Of a DNA stretch of 64,000 nt, positions 17,991 through 26,414 are shown piece by piece. Where the stretch lies: assembly GCA_024958655.1 (NCBI GenBank), contig JANWUR010000003.1, forward strand, positions 186,001-250,000. The letters run 5' to 3'. Within the stretch, counting starts at the first letter, position 1. The number at the start of each line of letters is the position of its first letter. Below the pieces are notes generated by a model. That model was not told the origin of the DNA. It saw only the letters and a program-made list of their open reading frames with translations, and made no database searches. The position numbers and the translations under genes are program-made. This DNA comes from Cyanobium sp. FGCU6. GTDB taxonomy: Bacteria > Cyanobacteriota > Cyanobacteriia > PCC-6307 > Cyanobiaceae.

Positions 17991-18406
17991 CAGCCGCCGG
18001 CTCCCTTGGAGGTTTTGAGCCGCTGGGTCCACCACACCACGGCATCGCACAGGTTGGTAAGAACCGCCAGGGCTGCCTGCTGGTCCTGGGCTGGCAGATT
18101 CCAGAGATGTTCCGCCACCGACTGGATCTGACGTTCGTCATCGCTGTTGCTGCGCATCGTGGCAGGCAAAGACAGGCCGGCCTTCTGAAGAACAGCAGCC
18201 AGGGCGTGCCAGACATCGGCCACAAAGGCTGCCTTGGCCTGCTCCTTGCCCGCGAGTCGAAGATGCTCTCCCCAGAAGCGCTCCAGCCCATAAGCACAGG
18301 TAGCACGCATTTTGTGGGCCTGGTTGAGGCTGTCGGGATCTCGCTGACGTGCCTTAAGCACAATCTCCTGAGCGAGCTGATCAAGGTCGTAGGGTCGCCA
18401 AGCCAT
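17990..18406 (-). CDS. cmr5: Cmr5, small subunit of the type III-B complex
   Basis: 138 residues, all-helical, of the usual Cmr5 size. It includes the family-like N-terminal MAWRPYDLDQLAQEIV and the central YGLERFWGEHLRLAGKEQA. It lies exactly between cmr4 and cmr6 with overlapping ends. Cmr5 stacks along the crRNA-target duplex in the complex. Assigned by size, helical content and operon position. Confidence 0.8.
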   Translation of the reverse strand: MAWRPYDLDQLAQEIVLKARQRDPDSLNQAHKMRATCAYGLERFWGEHLRLAGKEQAKAAFVADVWHALAAVLQKAGLSLPATMRSNSDDERQIQSVAEHLWNLPAQDQQAALAVLTNLCDAVVWWTQRLKTSKGAGG

Positions 18407-19245
18407 CAGCGCACCTCCTGGCCCACAGGGGCGGCAAGGGTGACTTCGCAGCGACCGAAGCCGACGCTTTCCAATCCTCCGAAATAGAGCTCTTCAGCAT
18501 CCTTGCTGCCTAATGGCTTCCAATCGCTGGCCTTCTCCGGCTTCAGCGCCAGGGGGAACACCAGCACACTGCCCTCCGGCAGGGCTTCCACGTTGAAGAA
18601 GGCGCCACCATCCACCTTCTTCTCCTGATCATCGAGTTTCACCCGGCTCTGGCGATAGAGAGCCATGTCGTGGATCAGCCCGATGTCAGCGTCATCGACC
18701 ACCACCAACCGATCCGCAGGGATTTCATCCTCCAGGGCCTCAGGGATCCAGTCCTGCAGGTCATCGCTGGGTTTCACCTCAAGAAAACCAAGATTGAAGA
18801 ACAGGGTGATGCCCTTCTCCCCCTTACGCCCCTTGAGTTTGGAGCTGCAGGTGTAGGGCTTCGGGATAGCACGGCTAAGGCTGTCTGGATCCACGATCGC
18901 CGCATATCGCCGCAGCAGCCGCGGACAACTCACCCACACCACAGGTTGTCCAGGGCAGAACACCGGCAGCCAGACGAGAGAGGCATATTCGAACTTCACC
19001 CTGCCTTCGCTGATGTCATCGGTTCCGGCACCGGCTTCGCTGCCATACCAGTGGTTGCATTTATTTGATGCAATACGGCGCATCTCCGCTCGGAAGCGAC
19101 CGCGGATCGAGCTGCCGGGGATGATGCCGGTCTGGGTGTAGGCATCGCGGAAAATCAAGTTGAGATTGCCGGCTTCCTCGCCGGCGGAGGCGCCCACATG
19201 CAGCGGGGCGAGGGTGCGGATCAGGCCGTATCGGCGTTCGTACAT
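18406..19245 (-). CDS. cmr4: Cmr4, backbone RAMP subunit of the type III-B complex
   Basis: 279 residues from the ATG at 19245; the frame is open upstream to 19512 but overlaps cmr3 in another frame. Features: LAPLHVGAS near residue 15, RDAYTQTGIIPGSSIRGRFR (the conserved RAMP loop) and a Gly-rich C-terminal GGLESVGFGRCEV. Cmr4 normally cuts target RNA every six bases using one Asp just before this loop (family pattern G.VD.P..R). Here the aligned segment reads GNLNLIFRD, so that Asp seems to be replaced by Leu. By eye this looks like a catalytically dead backbone, a point that needs a structural alignment. Confidence 0.85.
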   Translation of the reverse strand: MYERRYGLIRTLAPLHVGASAGEEAGNLNLIFRDAYTQTGIIPGSSIRGRFRAEMRRIASNKCNHWYGSEAGAGTDDISEGRVKFEYASLVWLPVFCPGQPVVWVSCPRLLRRYAAIVDPDSLSRAIPKPYTCSSKLKGRKGEKGITLFFNLGFLEVKPSDDLQDWIPEALEDEIPADRLVVVDDADIGLIHDMALYRQSRVKLDDQEKKVDGGAFFNVEALPEGSVLVFPLALKPEKASDWKPLGSKDAEELYFGGLESVGFGRCEVTLAAPVGQEVR

Positions 19246-19312
19246 CGGCTGGTTGGGGCGTGGGTGGGTATGGTCTGGCCGCAGAGCTGGCCTCGAAGGG
19301 GGCCGGGGAGCG

Positions 19313-20410
19313 TCAGGGTGGCGAGTGAAGGGGCAGGGCGAGGGCCGTGCCCAGGTGCTTGAAGGAGAAGCCCTCCTTTGGGAACCAGTCCTCAATCCAC
19401 TGGCTCCAGGGCTCAAGGGGATCACCAGCGACCTGGTAGCACGTGCCGGCGGGCACGGCCCAACGGCCGCGGGAGAGCCGTCGTTTTTTTGCGATGCCGT
19501 TGGGCGCGGCATCGGCGCGACCAGCCCCGAGCCGATGGCGCCAAGGCCGGGCCTTCTCGGTGAGGATGCCGGGAGGTTGGCCGTTGTGGTGCCAGGGAAA
19601 CATCCCGCCGTTCTGCCCGGTGGTGATCGGTTCGCGTCGCGAGAGCCTGGGCCCGCCCCAGAGGCCCGGTGTGATCAGGGCGAACGGTGCCGTAAGCGGC
19701 TGGTTGAGCAGGTGTTTCAGTAGTGGGGGGATCTCCTTGATGCGCAGCTGCACCAGATGGCCCTCCCCCCCGAAGCGATACACGCCATCGGCAACGGAGT
19801 GGCTGCTGAGGTAGGCGAGGCAGACCCCTGGCTTCAGAGCGATTCCGTACTCCAGAAAAAGGGCCCCATCGCCGGCACTGACCCGTTCATCGTCTTTCAG
19901 CCGGGGGTGCAGATGGGAGACGGCTCGCCAGGGGTTGTCGTGGATGGCGATCTCCTCCTCCTTTCCCACCTTGGCCCAGTCGCTGAGGGCGATCCAGCCG
20001 CCGCTTGGCGCCTTGCGCGGGGGTTCATCTTGATCGGCGGGTTGCCAGCCATCCGGGACGTACTCGCCGTTGCCCTCGGTCCAAACCAGCCGCCGCCGAC
20101 TGACACGCGGGCCACCGTCCTCCTGTTCCTGCAGGAGAGTGAAGGGCGCCGGCAGCATCAGGCCCTGCTCCGGATCGAGCCAGAACGGCCCGGCGGTGTT
20201 GAGCAGGCTGAACCCATCGGCAGACCTCACTTCCTCGGGGTCGAGCACGCTGTTCAACAGTCCGGCCAGGGCCGGAGAATCCGGCGGGAAGTGCTCGGAG
20301 GCGCGGCCGGTGAGCGCGGCGGGCGAGAGCAGGCGGCCACTTGCGCCATAGAGCAGCCCGAGCGGCTCCAGCAGGATCAGATGGTGAAAGTGGGTAGGGA
20401 CGGCTGTCAT
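19313..20410 (-). CDS. cmr3: Cmr3, RAMP subunit binding the crRNA 5' tag
   Basis: 365 residues from the ATG at 20410, whose ATGA overlaps the cmr2 stop. N-terminal LILLEPLGLLYG is the typical Cmr3/Csm4-like opening strand. There follow a central FTLLQEQEDGG region and Gly-rich loops (GVYRFGGEGHLVQL, TPGLWGG). Length is normal for Cmr3. It partners Cas10 at the foot of the complex. Confidence 0.85.
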   Translation of the reverse strand: MTAVPTHFHHLILLEPLGLLYGASGRLLSPAALTGRASEHFPPDSPALAGLLNSVLDPEEVRSADGFSLLNTAGPFWLDPEQGLMLPAPFTLLQEQEDGGPRVSRRRLVWTEGNGEYVPDGWQPADQDEPPRKAPSGGWIALSDWAKVGKEEEIAIHDNPWRAVSHLHPRLKDDERVSAGDGALFLEYGIALKPGVCLAYLSSHSVADGVYRFGGEGHLVQLRIKEIPPLLKHLLNQPLTAPFALITPGLWGGPRLSRREPITTGQNGGMFPWHHNGQPPGILTEKARPWRHRLGAGRADAAPNGIAKKRRLSRGRWAVPAGTCYQVAGDPLEPWSQWIEDWFPKEGFSFKHLGTALALPLHSPP

Positions 20411-22248
20411 GGCTGCACTCCCAGCGAGAACGCGGAGCGTTGCTTCTCCAGGCCCGCCATCACCCGCCCCAGATCCCAGAGCCACTGGTCGAATCGACGT
20501 CCCTTCTCCGGCGTAGCGAAGCTGGCGCGATAGGTGGGCCGTGCTGCAGGAGCTTCCTGCTGTGCGCCAGCGGTTGTGGCGGCCTGGCCTGGTTTCTCCG
20601 GTTCATCCGGAAGCTGGCAGCCGGGGAAGTAGGCGCTCCAGAGTGTGCGGGCCGTGCGGAGGCAGGACTGCTCAGCCGCTGCCCTGGCTGCTGGGTCGTC
20701 AGGCAGATAAGCGAGTGCCTGGCGACTCTGCAGCCACTGCAGATCTTCCACCAGATGACGCCAGTTGGGGGGTTTGCCATCGCGGGATGCCTTCCGTGAA
20801 CGACCTTCGCGATCGGTGTAATGGCTGCGGATCGGCTCAAGCCAGCTCCAGGGGCAGGTCCACTCCAAATAATTGCCATTGGCGTACACCAGCCGAAGAG
20901 CGAAGCGGTTCTTGCCGCGGCCCTTGGCGCTGGCTTCTGCTTCGCGGGCATGCTGCAGCGCTTCCCGCTGGGGCACACTGGTGTCAGACCAGGCCAGCCC
21001 CATCGAAACAGTGAGCTGTGGGTTGCCGCTCGAGTCCGGTTGGGAAGCCTTGGCCCAGAGCTTCTGATAGATCTCGATCCAGCTCCAGAGATGGTCGGCG
21101 GTGAGATCCTCCAGGCCGGGCTCGGATTCATGCAGAGCACCGAACAGATCATCGCCGCCGGCATAGACCACCGTGGCATGTTTCGGCATTGCTAGGGGTA
21201 CAGCTCTGTAAAGACCTTTTGCCCAGTCCAGCATTGGTCCGGTGAACTGACGCAGGGCCTCCTCTTCGCTGCTCAGCTTGGCCAGAGATTCGAGATGACC
21301 ACCAATGCCATCCCCGTCAGCCATGAACCAGATAATAGATTCAGGGGCATCACTATGGAACCAGAACCCTAAATCTAGGTCGTGATCAGAGTCATCATCA
21401 GGATAATCAGCTGTTTGGATGTCCAGAAAGTCATCCAAGTCAATTGCATCATCGCCCCTGTTTCTGAGTCGTTGAAATCGCTCCGGCAAGAGATTTCTAT
21501 CTTTCAATTCATATATTGTATAAGGCTTGTCGCCAGGGGCGAGAGCCCATTTCATCACTTCTGGATAAGTGATCAAGCGCTTCACCAGTTCGGTCAGGGA
21601 GATTTCTTCGTTATCGCCAGCAAAGGGGTCGCCTAGATGCTGGCTTCCACGCAACGACCGCAGAAAGTCCCGAGCCTCCTTCTGGATCAATCCGGGAGGC
21701 AGGGTCCGCGGATCCTGCTTGGCTCCCATCGTGGGGCGAACCACCGCTTCTACGGAAGAGAGGGTGGAGCTTTCGCCGGTCCAGTTGGGGATCGTCCAGT
21801 TGCGCTGCTGCTTGGTGATCGCCAGCACCTTGCGCGCCTCCTGAATCGTGGCGCCCTGGCCGTGGAACATCTCCCAGGAATGGAGCTCGCAGGCCTTCCA
21901 GCTGCTGTGCCAGTCGAAGACAATGGTCTTCAGCTCAGGCTGTGATGAGAAATATTTCTCAATCCAGGTGCGGCACTCCTTGAGCACCTTTCCCCAGCAA
22001 CGAAGCAGCGCCGCCTCTGCGCGCTGTCTGCTGTAGTCGCCCTTGATCACGAGCACGTTGGGCACGCCCCGCGATCCCTTCACATTCGCTGGACTCACGA
22101 TCTCCAGGCTCAGAGACTCGGCATCCAGCTTCTGAGCGCAGGCGAGGTGAGAGATCAACAGGGAGCTGCCGTACAGGTCCCGCAGCTTGCGGGAGGCCAT
22201 GATGAAGCCCTGCACCGGCGCGAAGGTGACGGCTGTGTAGGTGGTCAT
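20407..22248 (-). CDS. cmr2: Cmr2/Cas10, cyclic-oligoadenylate synthase subunit, lacking the HD domain
   Basis: 613 residues. It begins directly with the first palm-like domain (TYTAVTFAPVQGFI, SRKLRDLYGSS), so the N-terminal HD nuclease present in many Cas10 proteins is missing. The catalytic palm has MADGDGIGGHLE (309-320) and YAGGDDLFG (362-370), giving the two metal-binding sites needed to make cyclic oligoadenylates from ATP after target RNA binding. The C-terminal helical domain is complete. It is the first gene of the minus-strand operon cmr2-3-4-5-6/1-CARF-HEPN and divergent from the Card1-like gene. The likely output is signalling, with no DNase activity. Confidence 0.93.
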   Translation of the reverse strand: MTTYTAVTFAPVQGFIMASRKLRDLYGSSLLISHLACAQKLDAESLSLEIVSPANVKGSRGVPNVLVIKGDYSRQRAEAALLRCWGKVLKECRTWIEKYFSSQPELKTIVFDWHSSWKACELHSWEMFHGQGATIQEARKVLAITKQQRNWTIPNWTGESSTLSSVEAVVRPTMGAKQDPRTLPPGLIQKEARDFLRSLRGSQHLGDPFAGDNEEISLTELVKRLITYPEVMKWALAPGDKPYTIYELKDRNLLPERFQRLRNRGDDAIDLDDFLDIQTADYPDDDSDHDLDLGFWFHSDAPESIIWFMADGDGIGGHLESLAKLSSEEEALRQFTGPMLDWAKGLYRAVPLAMPKHATVVYAGGDDLFGALHESEPGLEDLTADHLWSWIEIYQKLWAKASQPDSSGNPQLTVSMGLAWSDTSVPQREALQHAREAEASAKGRGKNRFALRLVYANGNYLEWTCPWSWLEPIRSHYTDREGRSRKASRDGKPPNWRHLVEDLQWLQSRQALAYLPDDPAARAAAEQSCLRTARTLWSAYFPGCQLPDEPEKPGQAATTAGAQQEAPAARPTYRASFATPEKGRRFDQWLWDLGRVMAGLEKQRSAFSLGVQP

Positions 22249-22484
22249 CTCTTCTGTCTAGCGCCAGCCAGGGCAGGGCACCAACAGAGAACCAGATTAA
22301 GAAACAATGAAGAAGTGGTCGGCCCTCCGCTATGCGCTGGCTGCATGCCTGGTCAGCACTCAGGTATCGACAGTTACCAAAGCCATTCCTTGATGCTCTC
22401 GCTAGGTTCAAGTCACCACTAACTAGCCATCTGATCCCTCACTCGTTGGCCTGCCGACCCACGATTTCAGGCATCTTCTCATCA

Positions 22485-22607
22485 ATGGATCTCGAGCGAC
22501 CTATCCCAAGCCTGCAGGGCATCGATCAGAGCAATGTGGAAGCTCTCGAGCAGGAACTGGCTGAGCATCTCCGTGCTGCAGAGGCAGCTGCAAGTAATGC
22601 CAGCTGA
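22485..22607 (+). CDS. Possible small acidic helical protein
   Basis: 40 residues, ATG at 22485. Composition is strongly helical and acidic (VEALEQELAEHLRAAEAAA). It lies 38 bases before the Card1-like gene on the same strand and may be its leader gene or an antitoxin-like partner. No other support. Confidence 0.3.
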   Translation: MDLERPIPSLQGIDQSNVEALEQELAEHLRAAEAAASNAS

Positions 22608-22645
22608 TTCGTGCATGCCATTTCCATGATGTTTTCGAGTACCTG

Positions 22646-23731
22646 ATGACCAGCCTTCTCGTCGGAATGGTGGGCATGGCTCCGGCCAGCATCGTTCTCA
22701 GCGCACGGGCGTTTCAGCCGCAACGCATCCTGCTCGTCCACAGCGAGGTCACCGAAACCATCGCCCGCATCGTTCAGGAGCAGCTGGGGGGTGATGTCAG
22801 GGTCCTGTGCGTGGACGCCAACCGGTTGGAGGCCATCAGCGTGGCCGTGGCTGAGGCCCTCGAGTCACTGCAGGAGATCACCCATCTGATCGTGGACATC
22901 ACCGGCGGGACGAAGGCCATGTCGATCGGGCTATGGGAGGGTACCCGCGGCCTGCTCAGTGACCATGGAGATCTCCGGCGCACGACCGTGTATCTCACCC
23001 GCGAAGGTGCGTTATTGCAGGCCGAAAGCGGGCAGCCTGTAGCCGTAGCCGACAATGTTGCCATCGCTCCTGAGGAGGTGATCCGCTGGAACCGGCCTGC
23101 CGCGCAGGTCACCACCAACTGGAGTGGAACCCCTGATGAGGTGGGGGAAGCAGCGCGTCGGCGACGGCGGGTGTGGCAGCAGCTGGCCAAAGCGTTGACA
23201 GCAGGCCGGTGGCGGCCTAACGTTACTCGTCCGCAGCGTCGATTCATTCCCTGGGTCATGCTGGCCTCTCTGCCAGAGGGATTCCTGGCCCTGGAGAACG
23301 GAACCATTGAGGTGCCGCTGGAACATCTTCAGCACAATGTCTGGCTGGAGGAGCTGGCACTGCTGGAAGTGGCCGATGCCGTGAAGAAGCTGCCGGGTGT
23401 GCGCCTGGCTCTCGGTGCCACCGTGCGCGGAGTGGATGCCGGCAACGTTGAATTTGATCTGGTGGCCACACGCGGCACCCGCATCCTGGTGGTGGAAGCC
23501 AAGACGGTCACCACGGGAGCAGGAGCCGATCTGTCGAAGAAGGCAGCCCACGTCACATCCATGCTGGGTCCGACCGCCAAGTTGTTGGCCTTTGTGCCCA
23601 AGGTGTTCGGCAGCAAGCCACCGGCGGAACAGGCACGGAACGACATCCAGGGCAACCTGGGCCGCAACGGCCATGTGTGCCGCACCATTGCCGATCTGGG
23701 CGAGCAGGCCCGGGCCATTCTCGGCGGCTGA
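22646..23731 (+). CDS. Card1/Can2-like CARF nuclease (CRISPR ancillary effector)
   Basis: 361 residues. The N-terminal CARF half (about 1-145) holds a first strand MTSLLVGMVG, a loop HSEVTE and the ligand-binding DITGGTKAMSIG (84-95). The C-terminal half is a PD-(D/E)XK nuclease: E235 in NVWLEEL, D271 in VEFDLV and E284-A-K286 in VVEAK. This matches the DUF1887 (Card1/Can2) family, which binds cyclic tetra-adenylate and cuts DNA and/or RNA. It is divergent from cmr2 and ends 78 bases before the leader of array 1, so it sits between the effector operon and its array. Metal-dependent nicking is expected from the family; substrate choice cannot be read from sequence. Confidence 0.88.
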   Translation: MTSLLVGMVGMAPASIVLSARAFQPQRILLVHSEVTETIARIVQEQLGGDVRVLCVDANRLEAISVAVAEALESLQEITHLIVDITGGTKAMSIGLWEGTRGLLSDHGDLRRTTVYLTREGALLQAESGQPVAVADNVAIAPEEVIRWNRPAAQVTTNWSGTPDEVGEAARRRRRVWQQLAKALTAGRWRPNVTRPQRRFIPWVMLASLPEGFLALENGTIEVPLEHLQHNVWLEELALLEVADAVKKLPGVRLALGATVRGVDAGNVEFDLVATRGTRILVVEAKTVTTGAGADLSKKAAHVTSMLGPTAKLLAFVPKVFGSKPPAEQARNDIQGNLGRNGHVCRTIADLGEQARAILGG

Positions 23732-23808
23732 TCACCACTACATCAGCAGTCCCAGCACCCCTGCGCGGCCACCGCTAGGAAGGGCTGGTGTTGCAGTGCC
23801 TTTCCACT

Positions 23809-24006
23809 TGCCCTTTGCCGTTTCCGCGCACCCCCCTGCCGATCGCCCAGAACCCCAGTGTTTGCGTCGATCGGCGCGCGGCCTTGCAGCGCAACGGATC
23901 TCAGCGTTTTCCACAGGCTTGACAGACCCGGCTGGCGCTGCCAAGGTAGGGGGGTGCGCAAACGGCCTTCGGATCGCTTGCCGCGCAGGCCCTCTCGGGG
24001 GCCACC
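23809..24006 (+). promoter_or_regulatory. CRISPR leader 1
   Basis: About 198 bp, nearly identical to the leaders of arrays 2 and 4 and homologous to that of array 3. It holds a promoter-like pair, TTGACA (23919-23924) and CAAGGT (23942-23947), 17 bases apart, reading into the array. The end abutting the first repeat (GCAGGCCCTCTCGGGGGCC) is conserved in all four leaders and can form a short hairpin, so it is a candidate leader-anchoring site for spacer integration. Confidence 0.8.
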
Positions 24007-25491
24007 GTCACCACTCGTTGGTGACACCTATTGATTGGAAACAATTACGATCGTTCATTGCCTTCTGTTCAGGGTGATATATCACCGTCACCACTCGTTG
24101 GTGACACCTATTGATTGGAAACCCAGCGCATCCACTGGTCGAATGTCCTCAGAAGCTGCTTTGGTCACCACTCGTTGGTGACACCTTTTGATTGGAAACC
24201 AGCTGTGTTTTGCCGTTTTGAAGCTCGTCCATCGAGGGGGTCACCACTCGTTGGTGACACCTATTGATTGGAAACGTGAAACGGTATCCCGTGACAAAAG
24301 GCAGGAGGGCCTGTCACCACTCGCTGGTGACACCTATTGATTGGAAACCCTCGCGGAGAGGAGTTGGAGAGGATCATCTGGAGCTCATGCTCCAGATGTG
24401 TCACCACTCGTTGGTGACACCTATTGATTGGAAACACCCGTGTGGGGATTTTTGTGGTGAGGCTTTTTGCTTTTAGTCACCACTCGTTGGTGACACCTAT
24501 TGATTGGCAACTATGCCCTAATATATTCAGGTGAATCTACTGTCACACTAGTCACCACTCGCTGGTGACACCTATTGATTGGAAACTGCACTCTCGTGCA
24601 AGGGCTTTTGCTTCATCAAAAGAGAGGGTCACCACTCGTTGGTGACTCCTATTGATTGGAAACTGCCTATAGGTTTTTTAGGGATTAGTACCTATAGAGG
24701 GTCACCACTCGTTGGTGACACCTATTGATTGGAAACGCAGTTGCTCTACCCGCCCAAAGCGCCGATGAGAGAGTCACCACTCGTTGGTGACACCTATTGA
24801 TTGGAAACGCCTCGTTGGCGGTTGTAGGGATAAGATTCCCGACGAAGTCACCACTCGTTGGTGACACCTATTGATTGGAAACGCGATCACCTCATCCCAG
24901 GTGGAGGTGAATGGAGTTCCCTCGATGTCACCACTCGTTGGTGACACCTATTGATTGGAAACCAGCTTTGGCTGCTGGAGAGTTGTCCGTATAGTTTGGA
25001 GGTGTCACCAACGAGTGGTGACACCTATTGATTGGAAACAGCTGAGTGTATTGGCGGAGTCAAAGACGGCAGGATACCAGCCGTCACCACTCGTTGGTGA
25101 CACCTATTGATTGGAAACCCCGAACGAGGAGGACCGGCAAGAACCACCTTCTTGTTTGTCACCACTCGTTGGTGACACCTATTGATTGGAAACGAGCTTA
25201 CCAAGGTGAGCCCCACGGTACCCGCTCCAGCTGTCACCACTCGTTGGTGACACCTATTGATTGGAAACCACATGCAAGTGCCGTCTTTACTGACTAGCGA
25301 TCCCTTAAGTCACCACTCGTTGGTGAAACCTATTGATTGGAAACTGGAAAGTCTCTACTCGCGTGGAAGTGAGACTGTTTGTCACCACTCGTTGGTGACA
25401 CATATCGATTAGCAACTTCAGCCAGTGGCTATGTAGGCGTCATGGACGAGCTCGTATCACCACTCATTGTTGGCCCCGATTGATTGCAAGC
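24007..25491 (+). CRISPR. CRISPR array 1 (20 repeats, 19 spacers)
   Basis: Repeat length is 36 bp. The 5' part is a perfect hairpin, GTCACCA-CTCGT-TGGTGAC. The 3' part is single-stranded ACCTATTGATTGGAAAC. Repeats start at 24007, 24087, 24164, 24240, 24313, 24400, 24476, 24551, 24628, 24701, 24773, 24847, 24927, 25004, 25083, 25158, 25233, 25309, 25381 and 25456. Spacers are 36-51 bp. The last two or three repeats are degenerate (trailer end), so the leader is on the left. The repeat at 25004 has its hairpin loop inverted. It lies downstream of the Card1-like gene. Confidence 0.97.
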
Positions 25492-25515
25492 CCCTCCACT
25501 GAGGGGCTTTTCTTG
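25491..25515 (+). terminator. Rho-independent terminator after array 1
   Basis: CCCCTC and GAGGGG pair across a CACT loop, followed by cTTTTCTT. It directly follows the last degenerate repeat and would end the pre-crRNA. Confidence 0.75.
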
Positions 25516-25532
25516 TCCGCCAGCCCACCGGC

Positions 25533-25769
25533 ATGTCAGGCCCCAGTGCCGTCAGCGCTTGCAGCCAGGATCGCTGCAGACCTCAACTCTCAGCGACTTT
25601 GAGTGCCGCCCTCCAAGCCGTGGTTCCATTCACACCACCCATCACCAGCACGGCCGGGCAGCAGCCACAGCCCATGGCCACAGCTGCGGTTTGGTCGTTC
25701 CCACGAGAGCGCCTTGGCGATCGCCGCACCGCCGGCAGTCTGGAGGTTGCCGACGAGGACACCCGATGA
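25533..25769 (+). CDS. Possible small protein translationally coupled to the E2-like gene
   Basis: 78-residue frame whose TGA overlaps the ATG of the E2-like gene (ATGA at 25766-25769), the usual sign of coupling. No ubiquitin-like or other fold is recognised and there is no C-terminal Gly-Gly. It ends SLEVADEDTR. Competing frames over the same DNA make coding uncertain. If real, its place suggests a substrate or adaptor of the conjugation operon. Confidence 0.35.
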   Translation: MSGPSAVSACSQDRCRPQLSATLSAALQAVVPFTPPITSTAGQQPQPMATAAVWSFPRERLGDRRTAGSLEVADEDTR

Positions 25770-26410
25770 CTCTCCCCCCCAAGGATGCCGCCGCGGTGCG
25801 GCGCCAAGAGCTTGCCGCCCAGTTGCTGCGTGGTGAGCCGGTGATGGTCACCCAGCAGGGTGCCATCCAGCCAGCCAGCGCGCATACCAACAACGAGGTG
25901 GCGATCACCGTGCCCGAGGGCAAGCTCGCCGCTCCCTCCCTCTACTGGTATGAGCGCGATGCCGAGCTGTTCCAGGCGGAACAGGAGGCGATGCAGCACT
26001 TCTTTCCTGGCTTTCGTGCCGATCGCCTCGCCGACGGGCGCATGTCGTGGCTGGGTTCGCTGGCCAGCGGCGTGCCGGGCAGCAGCCGCATCTGGCATCT
26101 CCAGGTGGTCTATGACCACGACCATCCCCACAACAACAGCTGGGGCGGTTCGATCCATGTATTTCCGGTGGAACCCGATCTCATGGCCATCCAGCAGCAG
26201 CTGGGTGAACCGATCCCCCACACCCTCCACCAGGACGGCAGCGGTGCGCTGAGCATCTGCACCGTGGAGAAACAGGCCTTTCGCCATGGCCGCGACCACT
26301 CCAGTACGGCCGCCAGCAGCCTGGCCTGGGCGGCCAAGTGGATCGCTGCCTTCGAGCTCTGGATGCTGGGTGAACTCAGCACCAGCGACTTTGCCGGCCA
26401 TCGCATCTGA
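25766..26410 (+). CDS. Prokaryotic E2-like (UBC-fold) protein
   Basis: 214 residues. The C-terminal part matches bacterial E2 families: strands IWHLQVVYDHDHPH and SIHVFPVEPDL, then LHQDGSGALSIC165, with Cys165 in the position of the E2 catalytic Cys, followed by the terminal helix WAAKWIAAFELW. It opens an operon E2-JAB-E1-small membrane protein with 4 bases to the next gene. A role in transferring a ubiquitin-like protein is inferred from the fold and from having E1 and deconjugase neighbours. Confidence 0.78.
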   Translation: MTLPPKDAAAVRRQELAAQLLRGEPVMVTQQGAIQPASAHTNNEVAITVPEGKLAAPSLYWYERDAELFQAEQEAMQHFFPGFRADRLADGRMSWLGSLASGVPGSSRIWHLQVVYDHDHPHNNSWGGSIHVFPVEPDLMAIQQQLGEPIPHTLHQDGSGALSICTVEKQAFRHGRDHSSTAASSLAWAAKWIAAFELWMLGELSTSDFAGHRI

Positions 26411-26414
26411 TCCC

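Noticed and set aside
23397-24077. Frames in the leaders sharing RRSTQTLGFWAIGGG-like peptides at 23.8, 32.4 and 42.9 kb
   Set aside because: The similarity comes from the homologous non-coding leaders. The same peptide in several loci reflects leader identity, and no start or ribosome binding site fits.
24264-25297. Open frames with repeated HHSLVTPIDWK or FPINRCHQRVVT peptides over array 1 (and the same over arrays 2-4)
   Set aside because: They are the CRISPR repeat translated in different frames and strands; there is no protein-coding character in the spacers.
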